A stretch of 17,979 bases of DNA from contig JAOXYB010019072.1 in assembly GCA_028565635.1 (NCBI GenBank), positions 1 to 17,979 on the forward strand. The letters run 5' to 3'. Position 1 is the first letter of the stretch. Each line of letters opens with the position of its first letter. A program made the translations under genes and the position numbers. Below the pieces are notes generated by a model that did no database searches, was not told where the DNA came from, and saw only the letters and a program-made list of their open reading frames with translations. Below, piece by piece: positions 1-10,214 of the stretch. Origin of the DNA: Phoronis ovalis (taxonomy: Eukaryota > Phoronida > Phoronidae).

Positions 1-645
1 TCTAAGGAATTCCATAGTGAAAAACTGAAATGCTGCATTAATTTTTTTTAACTGAAATATCAAATTCTGCAGCAGAAATTTAACAATTTCCACAAAGTAC
101 TAAATAAATTATACAGATGATTTTTCAAAGCTTAGAACAGAAATTGAAGTTCTCAGGTTAAAAACATTTATTTTCAATGATCAAACTCACCACATCACTG
201 GGACTGTTTACTCTCTTCCTCGTGCTCATTCAAAGCACCCAAGCATGTCTGGTTTCCAGAGTGCACGTAGCTCCATCTTAGCATTGCCCCAGTAAGCAGT
301 CACGGTGCTGCAGTGAGTTCAATTGTTTTTTAAACTATTCACTTTTTCCTCAAAAATATACAATTCCACAGTAAAATTAGTAGCACTATTTTCTGCAGAA
401 TTACAGAATACCGCAGTGGCTCGTTCCGGGTTAAAGTCTCAAAGTGACAGTATAGTACTGAACTTGTACGATATAAAAGACATATATTCAAAATGTGTCT
501 TTATAAATGATACTAAGGAACAAGTTGAAATAAATAATGTTACACTGTAAAGTTCCCTTAAAAAAAGTGGTGTATTGTTTTGCATAACATGCAATGATTT
601 GCATATACTTCTTTGACTGAACCTATTTTTATAAATTTTACACAG
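1..645. other. Upstream/intronic sequence 5' of the first visible CDK9 exon
   Basis: No exon encoding the missing N-terminal ~31 residues of CDK9 (the part ending in the glycine-rich loop, GQGTFG in the family) is recognisable here. The stretch ends in a usable splice acceptor, a pyrimidine-rich run closing in ACAG at 642-645. It is most simply the 3' part of an intron. I see no repeat, RNA gene or other coding segment in it. Confidence 0.6.
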
Positions 646-727
646 TGAAGTATTCAAAGCAAGGGATAAAGTGACAAAACGGCTTGTAGCTTTAAAGAAA
701 GTTCTCATGGAAAATGAAAAAGAAGGG
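646..727 (+). CDS. CDK9: CDK9 exon a (ATP-site lysine)
   Basis: The acceptor is ACAG at 642-645 and the donor is GGG|GTAAGT after 727. The exon starts with the last base of a split glycine codon and encodes EVFKARDK through LMENEKEG. It contains the catalytic lysine in VALKK. Its length of 82 bases gives exit phase 0, matching the next exon. Confidence 0.94.
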
Positions 728-3700
728 GTAAGTCCACCACATTGCTGAGATTTCTAATTTCTAACTGTAATGGTTAAAAGTTACACCAGTGAGAGTATAT
801 TGTAAAGTGTAACATTTTTTGCTTCTAAGTATTAATCTAGGCATACAAGTAAAAGTACTGGATACAGATTGAGGTGATTTACAGTAATTTTTTTGCCAAG
901 TGCTCATTTATTTATCGTACTCAAGGATAATAGAAAGGACTTAATTTGTTAAATCCTAATGTAATTTTATGGTTAAAGAATAAAGTTGGTTGCAAAACTG
1001 CTCACTGAAATCAGCTGGGATAATTTAGGATCAGTGGATTAAAACATCTTGTGAACTGGCAATTCTGCAATAATGGGATAAATGCCTGACATACTTATCT
1101 AGAAAGAAACAAAAAGTAAATCCATAAAAATCAATGTGTAGTAACAACCAAATCAGGAACCTTAGCTTAAGGTAATATGAATGTGTCGTTAACCCTTTTT
1201 GCATTTTTGCAGTTCCCAATTACAGCATTGAGGGAAATTAAGATTTTACAACTACTTCGTAATGAGAATATTGTCTCGCTTTTGGAAATTTGTCGTACAA
1301 AAGGTAATTAGGAAGTTTGCGTGATAAAGTGTATGAAAAAGGTTTCACTACATCTTTGATATATTCATAACTAAACAGGTATGGACATTCGAGTAAAACA
1401 GGAAAGTTTCGGCCAAAATTTTGTATAATCGTCAACGTCACTTGTGGAAGATGAAAGTCATGATAGGTATAATTTCTCAATTGTATGATAAATCCTTCTT
1501 TTGTGTGGTATCGTATTATGTTAAAACACAAAATTCTTGACACGGTTACTGTTTTGAAAAATGTACCTCATTGTACTGTAGAACCCATACAGAAACTGCA
1601 TGTTCAATGAACTTTTGCATGTGGATTGCTTGTGTAGTTGATGTTTTCTTTGCAGCAACAACATACAATAGATACAAAAGTACATTCTACCTTTGCTTCG
1701 AGTTCTGTGAGCATGACTTGGCTGGGCTTCTCAGCAATGCCAATGTTAAATTTAATTTAGGAGAAATAAAAAGGGTAAGGAAATTTATGGTCTACACAGG
1801 CTCTTTGTCTTATAAATTTACTAGCTAAAAGTCTAAAAATTGTTTTAAAATATTTACATCATTGCTATCAGATATATTGTTGCATATAAGGATACAGTTT
1901 GGCAGTATCTATCTTTGTGACTTGAGAAACTTGGATATAACACATTCATTATGTGCAGTCATTACAAGGTGACACAGGAAAACGATAGAAATAAATCAAC
2001 CAATTAATACATTTATTACTTTTAACAAAAAATTCTAAATGAACATATAGATTATTGTGCAAGTGACTACATTTTATGAAGAAAAACTGTACCATCTTAG
2101 AAAATGTATCATGGATTCCATTTAACTGGTACCCTTCATGATAAAATGCCTCCAATAAAAAAAACAAGAAAGGATTCGACATATATGCTCCATGCATTTA
2201 AAAGTTACTACATGTGTTTCCTGTTTACTGGGGATTATGTACAAAAGAAGCATTATATTTCACATGTCCATTCATAACAAAAGAATGATCAAAACTTTAA
2301 TTTTGTTCATGTAATTAGCCAAAAACAGTTCAAATGAAATTTTACATTTGGTTTACAAAATATATATTTAATGCTTTTGGTATTTAAATCAGATATTTTA
2401 ATTCTTTAACTTTAATCCTTCGAAAATCACAATGCAGATGCTGTAGGCATCAATGTGTCTGGTCTTTGATATCAAGATCCCTGATTACTCAAATATACAA
2501 ATGTTACACAATGAAAAAAACAAGACAAAATCAAGCAAACCATAAACAGATATTCTGCATGAATCTTAATAATTTCTAGTATTTAGTTTTACTCCATCGT
2601 GTCATTAACGGCAGCTAAGCTCATTTAAAATTTCGTAACCATTTTGAGGAAATTGAATCTATAACATGCTATAGTTTAATACTAAACTGGCGCTTTAATA
2701 CTACAGGGATGTTGCTGGTGCCAGCACTGGTGGTGATCTTTGAATTAAAATTTCTGATATTATTGAAAGTAAAAAGATGAGAAATTCTGCATAAACATTT
2801 CCTGAAAATTTTGTGTTATTTGGTCAACAACTTGTTATTCCATATTATGTGAGCAAGTGACGTTTGTAGGTTTCCTTGCACTGTGTTATGCATTTAGATA
2901 CCAGGTATATGCAATTCATGGTATTCTGTAAGGTTACATTCATTTAGAACTTTTTGCGTAAGTAATAAATGTGTCAGTATTTTTTTTATAAATTTAATTT
3001 CTCAGATATAGAAGCCCCTGATATATTGCATATGCAGCATACAAATTATCTACAAATTCAAGAATCAAGATCTTTTGATTATACTAATGATTATTTCAAT
3101 TCTAACCTACTGTAAAAATTGGTATTAATATGACTATTTACTGCATGTAATAGCACTTAGTTTTGCTTTTGTTATTTGTGTTAGTTAAAACATGTAATTT
3201 GCCTTTAGTAATAAATAACTTCTTTTTTCAGGCAATGCAACAGTTATTAAATGGATTATACTTCATACACAAAAACAAAATATTACACAGAGACATGAAA
3301 GCAGCTAATATTTTACTTACAAAAACTGGTATTCTAAAATTAGCTGATTTTGGACTGGCAAGAGCATTTAGTATTAGCAAAGGACAACCAAATAAGTATA
3401 CAAATAGAGTTGTTACTCTCTGGTATCGTCCTCCTGAACTGTTGTTAGGTGAGCGAAATTATGGACCTCCGATCGATTTATGGGGTGCGGGATGTATTAT
3501 GGCAGAAATGTGGACACGATCACCAATCATGCAAGGGAATACAGAACAACATCAGTTACAAATGATCAGCCAGTTGTGTGGCTCTATAACTCCAGAAGTT
3601 TGGCCAGGCGTAGACCGATTGGATTTGTATGGACAACTTGAATTGCCAGCTGGACAAAAACGAAAGGTTAAGGAGAGATTAAAATCATATGTTCGTTGTC

Positions 3701-3957
3701 AATTTGCTTTAGATTTGTTAGATAAATTACTGACACTTGATCCATCAAAAAGAATTGATGCCGATGGCGCGTTAAATCATGATTTCTTTTGGACTGATCC
3801 TATGCCCATGGATTTGGCAAAAATGTTGTCACAGCACACATCTCATATGTATGAATATCTAGCGCCACCTAGGAGACGTGGTCCAGTACATCAACAACAA
3901 CAACAGCACAGACCACAGCAGACAAACCCTGACCAACATTTTGAAAGAGTATTTTAA
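646..3957 (+). CDS. CDK9: Cyclin-dependent kinase 9 (P-TEFb kinase subunit), 5'-incomplete, four exons
   Basis: CDK9 pairs with cyclin T to form P-TEFb, which phosphorylates the RNA polymerase II C-terminal domain, DSIF and NELF to release paused polymerase in the nucleus. The joined exons 646-727, 1213-1303, 1656-1774 and 3232-3957 encode 338 residues in one frame. Visible motifs in order are VALKKVLMENEKEG with the catalytic lysine, the PITALRE helix that gave CDK9 its old name, the hinge-region FEFCEHDLAGLLSN, HRDMKAAN (catalytic loop), ADFGLARAF (DFG), the activation segment TNRVVTLWYRPPELLLGE with the T-loop threonine, and the C-terminal APPRRRG followed by a glutamine-rich tail ending FERVF, as in vertebrate CDK9. 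The missing start is about 31 residues; the human protein has 372. Nothing suggests damage. Identity is near certain; the 5' exon lies outside the window. Confidence 0.96.
1213..1303 (+). CDS. CDK9: CDK9 exon b (PITALRE helix)
   Basis: The acceptor is TTTTTGCAG ending at 1212 and the donor is AAAG|GTAATT after 1303. The exon opens with FPITALREIKILQLL, the C-helix signature that distinguishes CDK9 from other CDKs, and closes with EICRTK. Entry phase is 0 and exit phase 1. Confidence 0.96.
1656..1774 (+). CDS. CDK9: CDK9 exon c (hinge region)
   Basis: The acceptor is TTTCTTTGCAG ending at 1655 and the donor is AGG|GTAAGG after 1774. The exon encodes the hinge segment FCEHDLAGLLSN and then LGEIKR, matching the corresponding human segments. 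Entry phase is 1 and exit phase 0. Confidence 0.95.
1775..3231 (+). other. CDK9 intron, 1457 bases
   Basis: This is the largest intron of the visible CDK9 gene, bounded by GTAAGG and a long pyrimidine tract ending TTTTTTCAG. I find no coding exon, inverted-repeat element or RNA gene in it; open frames inside are short and resemble nothing. Confidence 0.8.
3232..3957 (+). CDS. CDK9: CDK9 terminal coding exon (catalytic loop to C-terminus)
   Basis: The acceptor is CTTCTTTTTTCAG ending at 3231. The open frame extends upstream of this, but those residues do not match the family, so the exon start is set at the acceptor (AMQQLLNGL follows KR, as in human KRVMQMLLNGL). It holds the HRD and DFG motifs, the activation-loop threonine, the APPRRRG motif, a five-glutamine run with further glutamines, and the terminal FERVF before TAA. 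Keeping two thirds of the kinase in one large exon is notable beside the three small exons upstream. Confidence 0.96.
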   Translation, partial: AMQQLLNGLYFIHKNKILHRDMKAANILLTKTGILKLADFGLARAFSISKGQPNKYTNRVVTLWYRPPELLLGERNYGPPIDLWGAGCIMAEMWTRSPIMQGNTEQHQLQMISQLCGSITPEVWPGVDRLDLYGQLELPAGQKRKVKERLKSYVRCQFALDLLDKLLTLDPSKRIDADGALNHDFFWTDPMPMDLAKMLSQHTSHMYEYLAPPRRRGPVHQQQQQHRPQQTNPDQHFERVF

Positions 3958-4949
3958 AATTGTAGATAAAGTGAGACCAAACATAAACCTTGTTTAATGG
4001 GCGCAACCACTTCAAATTTGGCACTTTCACTTTTTTTTTTTAAACGTGTTTTTATGGGCCAGACCGCTTAAAATTTCAACGTTTTAATTTTATTGTAAAA
4101 AAAAATCAGAAAAGGCAAAACCCAACATGCACACATTCAAGTACTTTTCCTTTTCTTTTAACATTAAAAAAAAGCCTGACCAACTTTGTTTTTAAGGGCT
4201 GTTACTTGTTAAACACTTTTTTAAAAATAAAAATAACTGCCCTACTGACTCAGTTTTTGCCCATTAAACAACTTTTATTTGTGATGTGGCCTTAAGTATA
4301 TTTGCAGTGCTGATAACCCTTCTGAATTGATATTTGGTTAGGATGTACTGTAATGGATGCAATAGCCATTCAGAATCATGCTCACAAGAGGGCATTCTCT
4401 GCACTTGGAGCTATTTGTTGCAAATCACAAAATGCTGTAATTCTCGGAGTGCTCAAGTCATTCACAAAATGCAGCATTCTGAGAGAGTCTCGAGTTCCCA
4501 ACTGAGTTTCTGCTTACTGCATGTACTAGTCTATGAGTGATAAAAAATTTTAAGTAATGTACCAAAAGCGAGGTTGCACATCAGTATATATACTTTCAAT
4601 AAGTGCATTTGTAACAACTGTATTTGTTTATACTTGAGATTTGTACATTTAAGCACTCCTTATGACAATCAAGATAACTGATGACTGATGTCCAGTCTCT
4701 ATTATGATTGCAATTACAGAGATGTCTTATGCCACGTAATTGTAAACTTGTAGGAAAGTAATAGGATGTTTCTCGAGGTTGACACTAAGCAGTACTAAGT
4801 TGATCGTATCGTTGACCAAATTTGCAAATGTGACTAGGCGACAATAAAGAACTTGTATATATATTAAAACAAAATCGTACATCCAAAACATATATGTACT
4901 ATGTGGCTTACAGTGCAGTGTAGAAACTTTGTTTATAGACACAATCATT
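3958..4949. other. Convergent 3' flanks of CDK9 and the galactosyltransferase gene
   Basis: This 1 kb lies between the CDK9 stop (plus strand) and the galactosyltransferase stop (minus strand), so it should contain both 3' untranslated regions. It holds plus-strand AATAAA motifs at 4226-4231 and 4843-4848. I found no good AATAAA or ATTAAA for the minus-strand gene. The 68-codon frame at 4334-4540 shows no recognisable protein. Confidence 0.6.
4226..4231 (+). terminator. Candidate CDK9 polyadenylation signal
   Basis: AATAAA lies about 270 bases after the CDK9 stop on the coding strand. A second AATAAA at 4843-4848 could serve a longer 3' UTR. In an A+T-rich sequence such hexamers also occur by chance. 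Confidence 0.4.
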
Positions 4950-5634
4950 CTAACACGACCGTGTGCTTATCAAACCAGAAGATTTTTCAACACAATCTAA
5001 ATTTGTGAGATTATCCCAGACACTCTTAATTTTAGCTCTGCCTAAGTAGTGTGCTGTAATGAGACATTTGCACAATTTCTTATAATTTCTTGTTTGAACA
5101 CTGCCAGAATTAAATCCGTTAGCACCTCTATGATTGTAACCATTCTGATATCCGAGTGCATGAACACAGAGACCTATGTATACATCTTCTAAATGGAAGA
5201 ATGGCACATTCGGAGAAATGTTTAGGATATCTTGTGCCAACGATAAATCCATTGCATAGCCCGTGCCTGAACAAATTTTTGGTTGAGGATAATTATGTCC
5301 ACCAGGAAAAGATTGTTTGCTAACGTACCCTTTGGATTTTGAATTTCTGTCTGGTTTAAAATCCCCGCAGGCTCCTACAACTTGTTTGCTGATGTTTGTC
5401 GTGTTTAGAAAATATATGAGATTTGCTATGTGCACATACATGTCATCGTCAATCTTCAAGAAATATTTTGCTTTAGGACAATACGTAGTCCCCCATTTTA
5501 AGCCCATGATTGTTTTTAAGGTTAAATTTGCATATGAATCTTGGAAATCGTCTTGTATGATATCATGATGCTCCTCGGATTCCTTAAGAATTGCTTTGGA
5601 AGCATTCTCATTATTATATCCAAGCAGAAAAAAA
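4950..5634 (-). CDS. Galactosyltransferase exon 2, catalytic part after the second frameshift
   Basis: From the A run at 5628-5634 to the TAG at 4950-4952 the frame is continuous. It carries FFLLG, the DxD motif, YPQPKICSGTGYAMD and the EDV motif, with NLT and NTT glycosylation sequons. The ORF can be extended upstream to 5717, but those residues replace the RKTWG-containing segment read in another frame and so are not real coding. Confidence 0.85.
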
Positions 5635-5797
5635 CATCGAAAAAAGGCGATGTATTTTGTTTGCTTAGACTCCCCCATGTTTTTCGAATAAGGTCCCTGT
5701 CTTCTTTGTTCTTCCACGAAGTAAAAATTGTAGCGATTAAGAAAACGTCATCTTGTGCGTTTCCCCCACAAATATTTGGCTCATTTATAATGTAACA
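5635..5797 (-). CDS. Galactosyltransferase exon 2, middle part (INEP...RKTWG)
   Basis: This segment reads YIINEPNICGG, DDVFLIATIFTSW and RDLIRKTWGSLSKQ, the opening of the GT31 catalytic fold. It is out of frame with both the stem segment before it and the DxD half after it. There is no good methionine start: the frame begins after a TAA just upstream, so it cannot be an independent gene. Confidence 0.8.
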
Positions 5798-5802
5798 AAA
5801 AT

Positions 5803-5891
5803 GTGTTTGTTGCCTTCTACACAATTAGACGGTCGAGCTGTAGGAGTATTTATACTTGTCACAATCGCTTTTGTATGTTTGTTTATTTTGT
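5803..5891 (-). CDS. Galactosyltransferase exon 2, stem segment
   Basis: The acceptor is a strong pyrimidine tract ending TTTTGCAG just above 5891. The phase (two bases completing a split codon) matches the exon 1 donor exactly. It encodes a low-complexity stem containing NKHTKAIVTS and ARPSNCVEGNKHIF, then meets a stop after the A run 5798-5802 unless one base is added. Confidence 0.7.
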
Positions 5892-6403
5892 CTGCAAAAG
5901 AATTAAGCAAAATTAGAAAATACCGACGTTATAAAAATATAGTTTTACATATTAATATATGTAGTGTTATGGGCGATCGAACTGGGACAGAATATTAGTA
6001 AATGTGTACGGGCATAAATTAAGTTCTTGCCTTTTGATTCAAAACAATGATTAAAATCACATTATTAAAAATAACACAGCTTTAAAATATATTTATTGGT
6101 TAATGTATGTTTGCTCACTGCAATAGTTTCAGAAAAAGTTTTATAGCATGGGGTGTAATTTTAATTTAATGTTCTCCATTAAATAATATCGATATTACTA
6201 AGTTCTATTGCATTACATTTTTATCAAAGCCCACTAGTAAATCTCTGGGACAGAAACTTTACACATTTCATTATATGTAAATGGCTAACGTACCAGTAAA
6301 AAAGGGTTAAATAACGTAAGTTATATTTCGCCCTGCTAGCTAGAATTTTTTTTAAAATGGTACGATTCTTAACTATTCTCAGTTACGTCAATTATATTCT
6401 TAC

Positions 6404-6617
6404 CATGTTCGGTGTTGATCTGTTGAGTTTGTCGCTCTTTAAATATCACATTTGCATTTTGGGAATTTTGTAGCTCAGAGACCAGAGACACATTCTCATT
6501 TAGCTTATTGCCATCTTCTGCATAGTATTGCATGGAATAATGTAGTTTGAAGACAAGTGACTGCATCCAAAACAGAGCTCCAATAGTCATTAATAAAGAA
6601 CCAACTGATATAAACAT
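6404..6617 (-). CDS. Galactosyltransferase exon 1 (signal anchor and stem)
   Basis: The donor CATG|GTAAGA at 6403-6404 is near consensus, and its phase 1 matches the acceptor at 5891. From ATG 6615-6617 the product begins with about 22 hydrophobic residues (MFISVGSLL through FWMQSLVF), a type II signal anchor, followed by a hydrophilic stem with an NVS sequon. The frame stays open a little upstream to a TAA without another ATG. An earlier ATG at 6665-6667 is in a different frame; with another one-base shift it would add a short cytoplasmic tail. The start is therefore uncertain. Confidence 0.7.
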
Positions 6618-7848
6618 ATTGCTGCAGTCATCATCCACACAACTGTCCTGTTAATCGTTGCAATCATGTTGAAATAGATTTCTATAAAGAGAAATAAAAA
6701 GTTTTTTATTAGTAATAATATTGTAGTTTATAATAACATAATAAAAGAGCTACACACAACAATGCATTTACTATTTACAATGTTGCCATTAGTGATATAA
6801 CCGTGCTAAACTTTCGTTTCCCATTTTTACATTCTAATCAAAATTCACAGGGCTAGATTTTCAGTAGACAAGTGTTCTATCACAGAAAGATTAGTATACG
6901 AAAATGTACCGATGTGTAGTCTGCTGTTGTCCGTATTGCACATAATCGAATACGCCGTAAAACTGATCTCGGTTTAAAATAATTTTGCTGTGATAACAGT
7001 GTGAATGCACCTAGTATATATGGCATGTATGTTATTGACAGGTGTAGACCCCCCGACAAGGTAGTGATGCTGAATTGCGAGGAAATGTGGATGAGGCGTG
7101 AACCTGGGGGCGTGAATGAAAAAACACGTCAAACAAAAATGCGTATTTTTTATATAACTGGTTTGTCACAGCTGTTAGTTATTCTATTTTGTAAAATTTA
7201 CCAAGCTATGTACACCATTATTTATAAAAAAACAAAACACGTATGTATACGCATATAACGATTATGTGAGCAAAGAATCATCTCCAAGAGATCATTTTGA
7301 GTTTTGCTTGACTGATGAAAAGTCCATGGTAACTGCATGTTTCTATGCATTGTCAACCTTGTTACTCCTGTTGGTTTAGCAAACTATATTAACAGACTGT
7401 TCAAGTATTTCAGAAGATAAGGCAAACAAATTCCACAGAAAGAATTCTAATATACAGATAGAACTTATACATTTCATATAATTTAAAAAATACGGGATTA
7501 CACATCCATATTAAACGTACACTGCAGTACAGTGTCTTAGGTCCATATGAAAAAGTGAACGGAGACCACTCAATCATTTTGTTTTACACGCATGTATTAG
7601 ACAATGCAGATGTTACTTCGTAATTCCTGACAACGTATCAGATCTTTTATTGCAGTACAGTATTTTAAAATTAATAGGAAACTGACTAAATCTCCAATAA
7701 ATTTTTGACAAAACTGTCACTATCAACATATTTCCATTATTTATCGCTAAACCAAGTCCGTAAAGTTTCTGTAACTATACATGGAAATCTTCATTACACA
7801 GAAGTATAAAACATGTTGCAAAATCGTAGACATGCTTTAACGCATATT

Positions 7849-8205
7849 CGGGCTTTTACTCCCTGGGGGCACTTACATATATGATGTATACGGGGGGGGG
7901 GGTATCGCCCAAATGGTTCACTTTTCACTAATAAATCCTTAAAAATTGGTCCACTTTTTTCAGAAATGTCCCTAAAAATAGGTCCACCATATCAATGATG
8001 GGTCGTTTTTTCACGATTTCAATGAAAGGTATATAGCGTTTCTGGGGGATTTTTTCCGAGAAAACATTAAAATTGGGTCTTTCTTGTGACAGAAAACCCT
8101 AAAGTGGGTCCATTTTTTAGACCAAAATCCATTATTTTAATTTTGGGTTGCACCCCCCATCTAAAACATGGTCAGCACCCCTCCCCGACTTTTACTGGGT
8201 CGGGC
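7849..8205. repeat. Probable dispersed repeat with degenerate GGTCCA subunits and an 11-G run
   Basis: The block stands out from its A+T-rich surroundings by runs of G and C (11 G at 7892-7902; CCCCCC near 8154) and a phrase repeated loosely about every 30-60 bases: AAATTGGTCCACTTTT, AAATAGGTCCACC, AAATTGGGTCT, AAGTGGGTCCATTTTT. It starts near GGGCTTTTACTCCCTGGG and ends near GACTTTTACTGGGTCGGGC. There is no open frame and no clear target duplication. The family is not identified. Confidence 0.45.
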
Positions 8206-8402
8206 TTAATATTAAAATAATAGCAAACATAATAATGCAATGTTATTTTAACTGCATGCACAGCTACATACAGAGCACGGGACAGCTAGAGCATAACCAA
8301 TACTAACACCCTCAGCAAAAAAAGAAGACAAATACTCTTCAATCCAAACTTTTAATAGTCTGTAAGCTGTTTTCTACAATATAGAAAATAAAATACTCTC
8401 AC

Positions 8403-8660
8403 CTGAAATTTTTCATCAGCGAATTAGCAAATATCAGTTTTATCACAAAACTCGGTAAAGTTTGACCGAGGTTGTATGTGTGCGGTTACTGAATGTGCAC
8501 AAATAAGTAACTGTGGCACTCGATAGGCTATCATCATAATTGCGATGTGCCCATTATTAATAAATGTCATCCACTGCGGACAGGCCATAGAAATGCGCAG
8601 CAGGAACTAGAAAGGCCGGAATTAAAATGCCATGAGGGCAACTAACGGGGAAATTGCGTG
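8403..8660 (-). other. Possible non-coding first exon/promoter region of the galactosyltransferase gene
   Basis: On the minus strand TTTCAG|GTGAGAGT at 8403 is an almost ideal splice donor, and the first coding exon of the transferase has a plausible acceptor upstream of its ATG. The sequence immediately upstream (about 8540-8660) has more CpG than its surroundings and a GCGCA motif, as at some invertebrate promoters. No coding content is visible. This is an inference from one splice site and position; the upper boundary is arbitrary. Confidence 0.25.
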
Positions 8661-10001
8661 TGAATTACATCTAAATTTTGGAATAAATTAACTATGTCAT
8701 AAAGATTTTTTTTTAAATTTGGATCTGTGAATAGCAAATACATTGCTATGGAAAAAATGCTTCTCAAATCTGCGTAAAAAATAATTATTAATAATTAAAA
8801 GGTAATCATTTGGTTAAAGTCTACGACTTATACGTGCAGTTTCCATGAAGGCATCTGTTTCCATTGTTACCAGTTCGGCTAATTAGTCTGAGATCCGTCA
8901 CTTATTTTTTTCAGAAAATTTCTACAAAATGTTTTCAGGGTGATTGTTTTTAACGTTTTTTTTTCGAAAATGGACCAACATTTTGAATCGGCACGTGTGG
9001 TACATAATTATGTATAATGTTATTATATATATAGGTATTTGAAAACTACGGCTTTACATCGCCAGTTGCAACTAGGGAGCGTCACAGTCGTCTACGCTAA
9101 ACAAATTTCATCATGGCAATTCCAACAGACGTGCTCTTTCTCTCCATTATATGCAAAATTAGCTTGCAACTGTGCATTGTGAAGAAACTGTGTTTTGTAT
9201 GAAATCTGGTGCAGAATATGCTAAAAAGCTGACAAATAACAACAAAAAAATGGTGTAAAAACACAACATACATAATTATAGAAAATTAATTTCACTTTTA
9301 ATATAATTTTGACAAGAACCACTTTGTATATTTTACAGTAATAATGTAAGATCCATCTAATTAGTGAAGGTTTCCAAATTTCAGAAAAGTTATTTTTGTT
9401 ATAACAGTAAAATCTGACAAGTATTGATATTATTGTAGTTACCAATGAATGTAACTCTTTTATACTGGTATGCAAAAAAATTTAAAGCATCTTAAACACG
9501 CAACCTTTAACACAATTTACAACATTTGCATATTACATATTATGTTGCAGAATTGTCTAGTACACTGTATTGTAAAACCTGTTTGTTTCTATCAGACAGT
9601 CCAAACCCCGGATGCAAACCAGTTACTCTTGATAAACCAATACACTATATGCATGCACTATATACTTAGGTAATTTACCCACAATTCCATGACTTTTGAA
9701 TGAATTGCTGAGGTACACATAGCACTTTTGGATTGTTTATTCACAAAGCACAGGATTGTGGGTTTGACTGACCTATAATGCCACCTAGTGCATGCAAATA
9801 CTCCATCAAATAATCGGCAATCTGTGATGCACCTTTTGGACTTTTAAAACAGTCCTGTAACTTATATCGATATGCCACTTTATTGTCATGATGACTAGGG
9901 AATTATCAGCTAAAACGGGTGACAACTTTATTCTACACTGCATGATGCAGCAGAAGATATCAGGTACCAACATACTAGGAATACAATGTTTTACATGGAT
10001 G

Positions 10002-10022
10002 GACCTAGTAGAGTACTAGGTC
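10002..10022. repeat. Perfect 9-bp stem, 3-base loop hairpin
   Basis: GACCTAGTA, loop GAG, then TACTAGGTC: a perfect inverted repeat. It lies about 190 bases beyond the PRDM-like polyadenylation signal in that gene's direction. There is no T run to suggest termination and no neighbouring gene to suggest an operator. It may be chance or a remnant of a foldback element. Confidence 0.5.
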
Positions 10023-10208
10023 TTGTACCCAGTGCACATAATACTGTAGTATGCTTAAGACTAGAGCTATATGGAGAAGCATATTATAACCTCTATAGCA
10101 TGAGGATATGACGACTGTTTACTATGAGATAAGTGGTATCTCACAACACCTAAAACTCCAGCTATCTTCTGTACAAAAAGGCAAAAACACAGTGGATCCG
10201 AATTTGTG

Positions 10209-10214
10209 TTTATT
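10209..10214 (-). terminator. Candidate polyadenylation signal of the PRDM-like gene
   Basis: AATAAA on the minus strand, about 187 bases after the TAA at 10401-10403, with an ATTAAA just before it at 10229-10234. Position and strand suit the terminal exon. Expected 3' UTR length is roughly 200 bases. Confidence 0.5.

Larger units (their letters stand above)
4950..6617 (-). pseudogene. Beta-1,3-galactosyltransferase-like gene (GT31), two exons, two frameshifts in this copy
   Basis: GT31 enzymes are type II Golgi membrane proteins that transfer galactose or GlcNAc from a UDP-sugar to glycoproteins or glycolipids. Exon 1 (6404-6617) encodes an N-terminal membrane anchor and stem; exon 2 (4950-5891) carries the catalytic domain. 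Family marks in order are FCYIINEPNIC, RDLIRKTWG, FFLLG, HHDIIQDDFQDSYANLTLKT, the DxD metal site KIDDDMYV (5442-5450), CSGTGYAMD, and the catalytic LEDVYIGLC (EDV at 5181-5189). The domain is spread over three frames: each change of frame needs one extra base, at an A run 5798-5802 and an A run 5628-5634. With those two bases the product would be about 385 residues, normal for the family. This is a young pseudogene, or an intact gene with homopolymer sequencing errors; the preserved motifs after both breaks favour error or very recent damage. The exact acceptor sugar cannot be told. Confidence 0.85.
6682..10208. other. Gene-poor interval between the galactosyltransferase and PRDM-like genes
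   Basis: A possible acceptor for the galactosyltransferase first coding exon (CTCTTTATAG ending at 6682) marks the left limit, and the PRDM-like polyadenylation signal the right. Between them I see no conserved coding segment on either strand; the frames at 7001-7258, 9221-9475 and 9470-9673 look random. The interval holds a repeat-like block at 7849-8205, a possible 5' exon donor at 8403, and a small perfect hairpin at 10002-10022. Upstream promoter elements of the transferase should lie here but cannot be pinpointed. Confidence 0.55.

Noticed and set aside
3163-3231. Upstream extension of the CDK9 last-exon frame as an internal start
   Set aside because: The residues are hydrophobic and unlike any CDK9; a strong acceptor at 3231 restores the family sequence exactly.
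4334-4540. Plus-strand 68-codon Cys/Ser-rich frame after CDK9
   Set aside because: It lies in the expected CDK9 3' UTR; cysteines are not in a zinc-finger or knottin pattern, and its reported start is not an ATG.
5753-5998. Plus-strand 81-codon frame with a convincing hydrophobic stretch (GVFILVTIAFVCLFILS)
   Set aside because: It lies antisense to the galactosyltransferase exon 2 start and its splice acceptor, whose pyrimidine tract and phase match exon 1. The hydrophobic run is best explained as the complement of a Lys/Asn/Thr-rich stem, and no family is recognised.
7001-7258. Plus-strand 85-codon frame in the gene-poor interval
   Set aside because: No recognisable motif, no clear splice or start context, and length within what A+T-rich sequence gives by chance.
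9221-9475. Minus-strand 84-codon frame rich in Cys, Phe and Tyr, resembling a membrane protein
   Set aside because: The composition reflects A+T-rich DNA; no signal peptide plus domain order or homologous motif can be seen.
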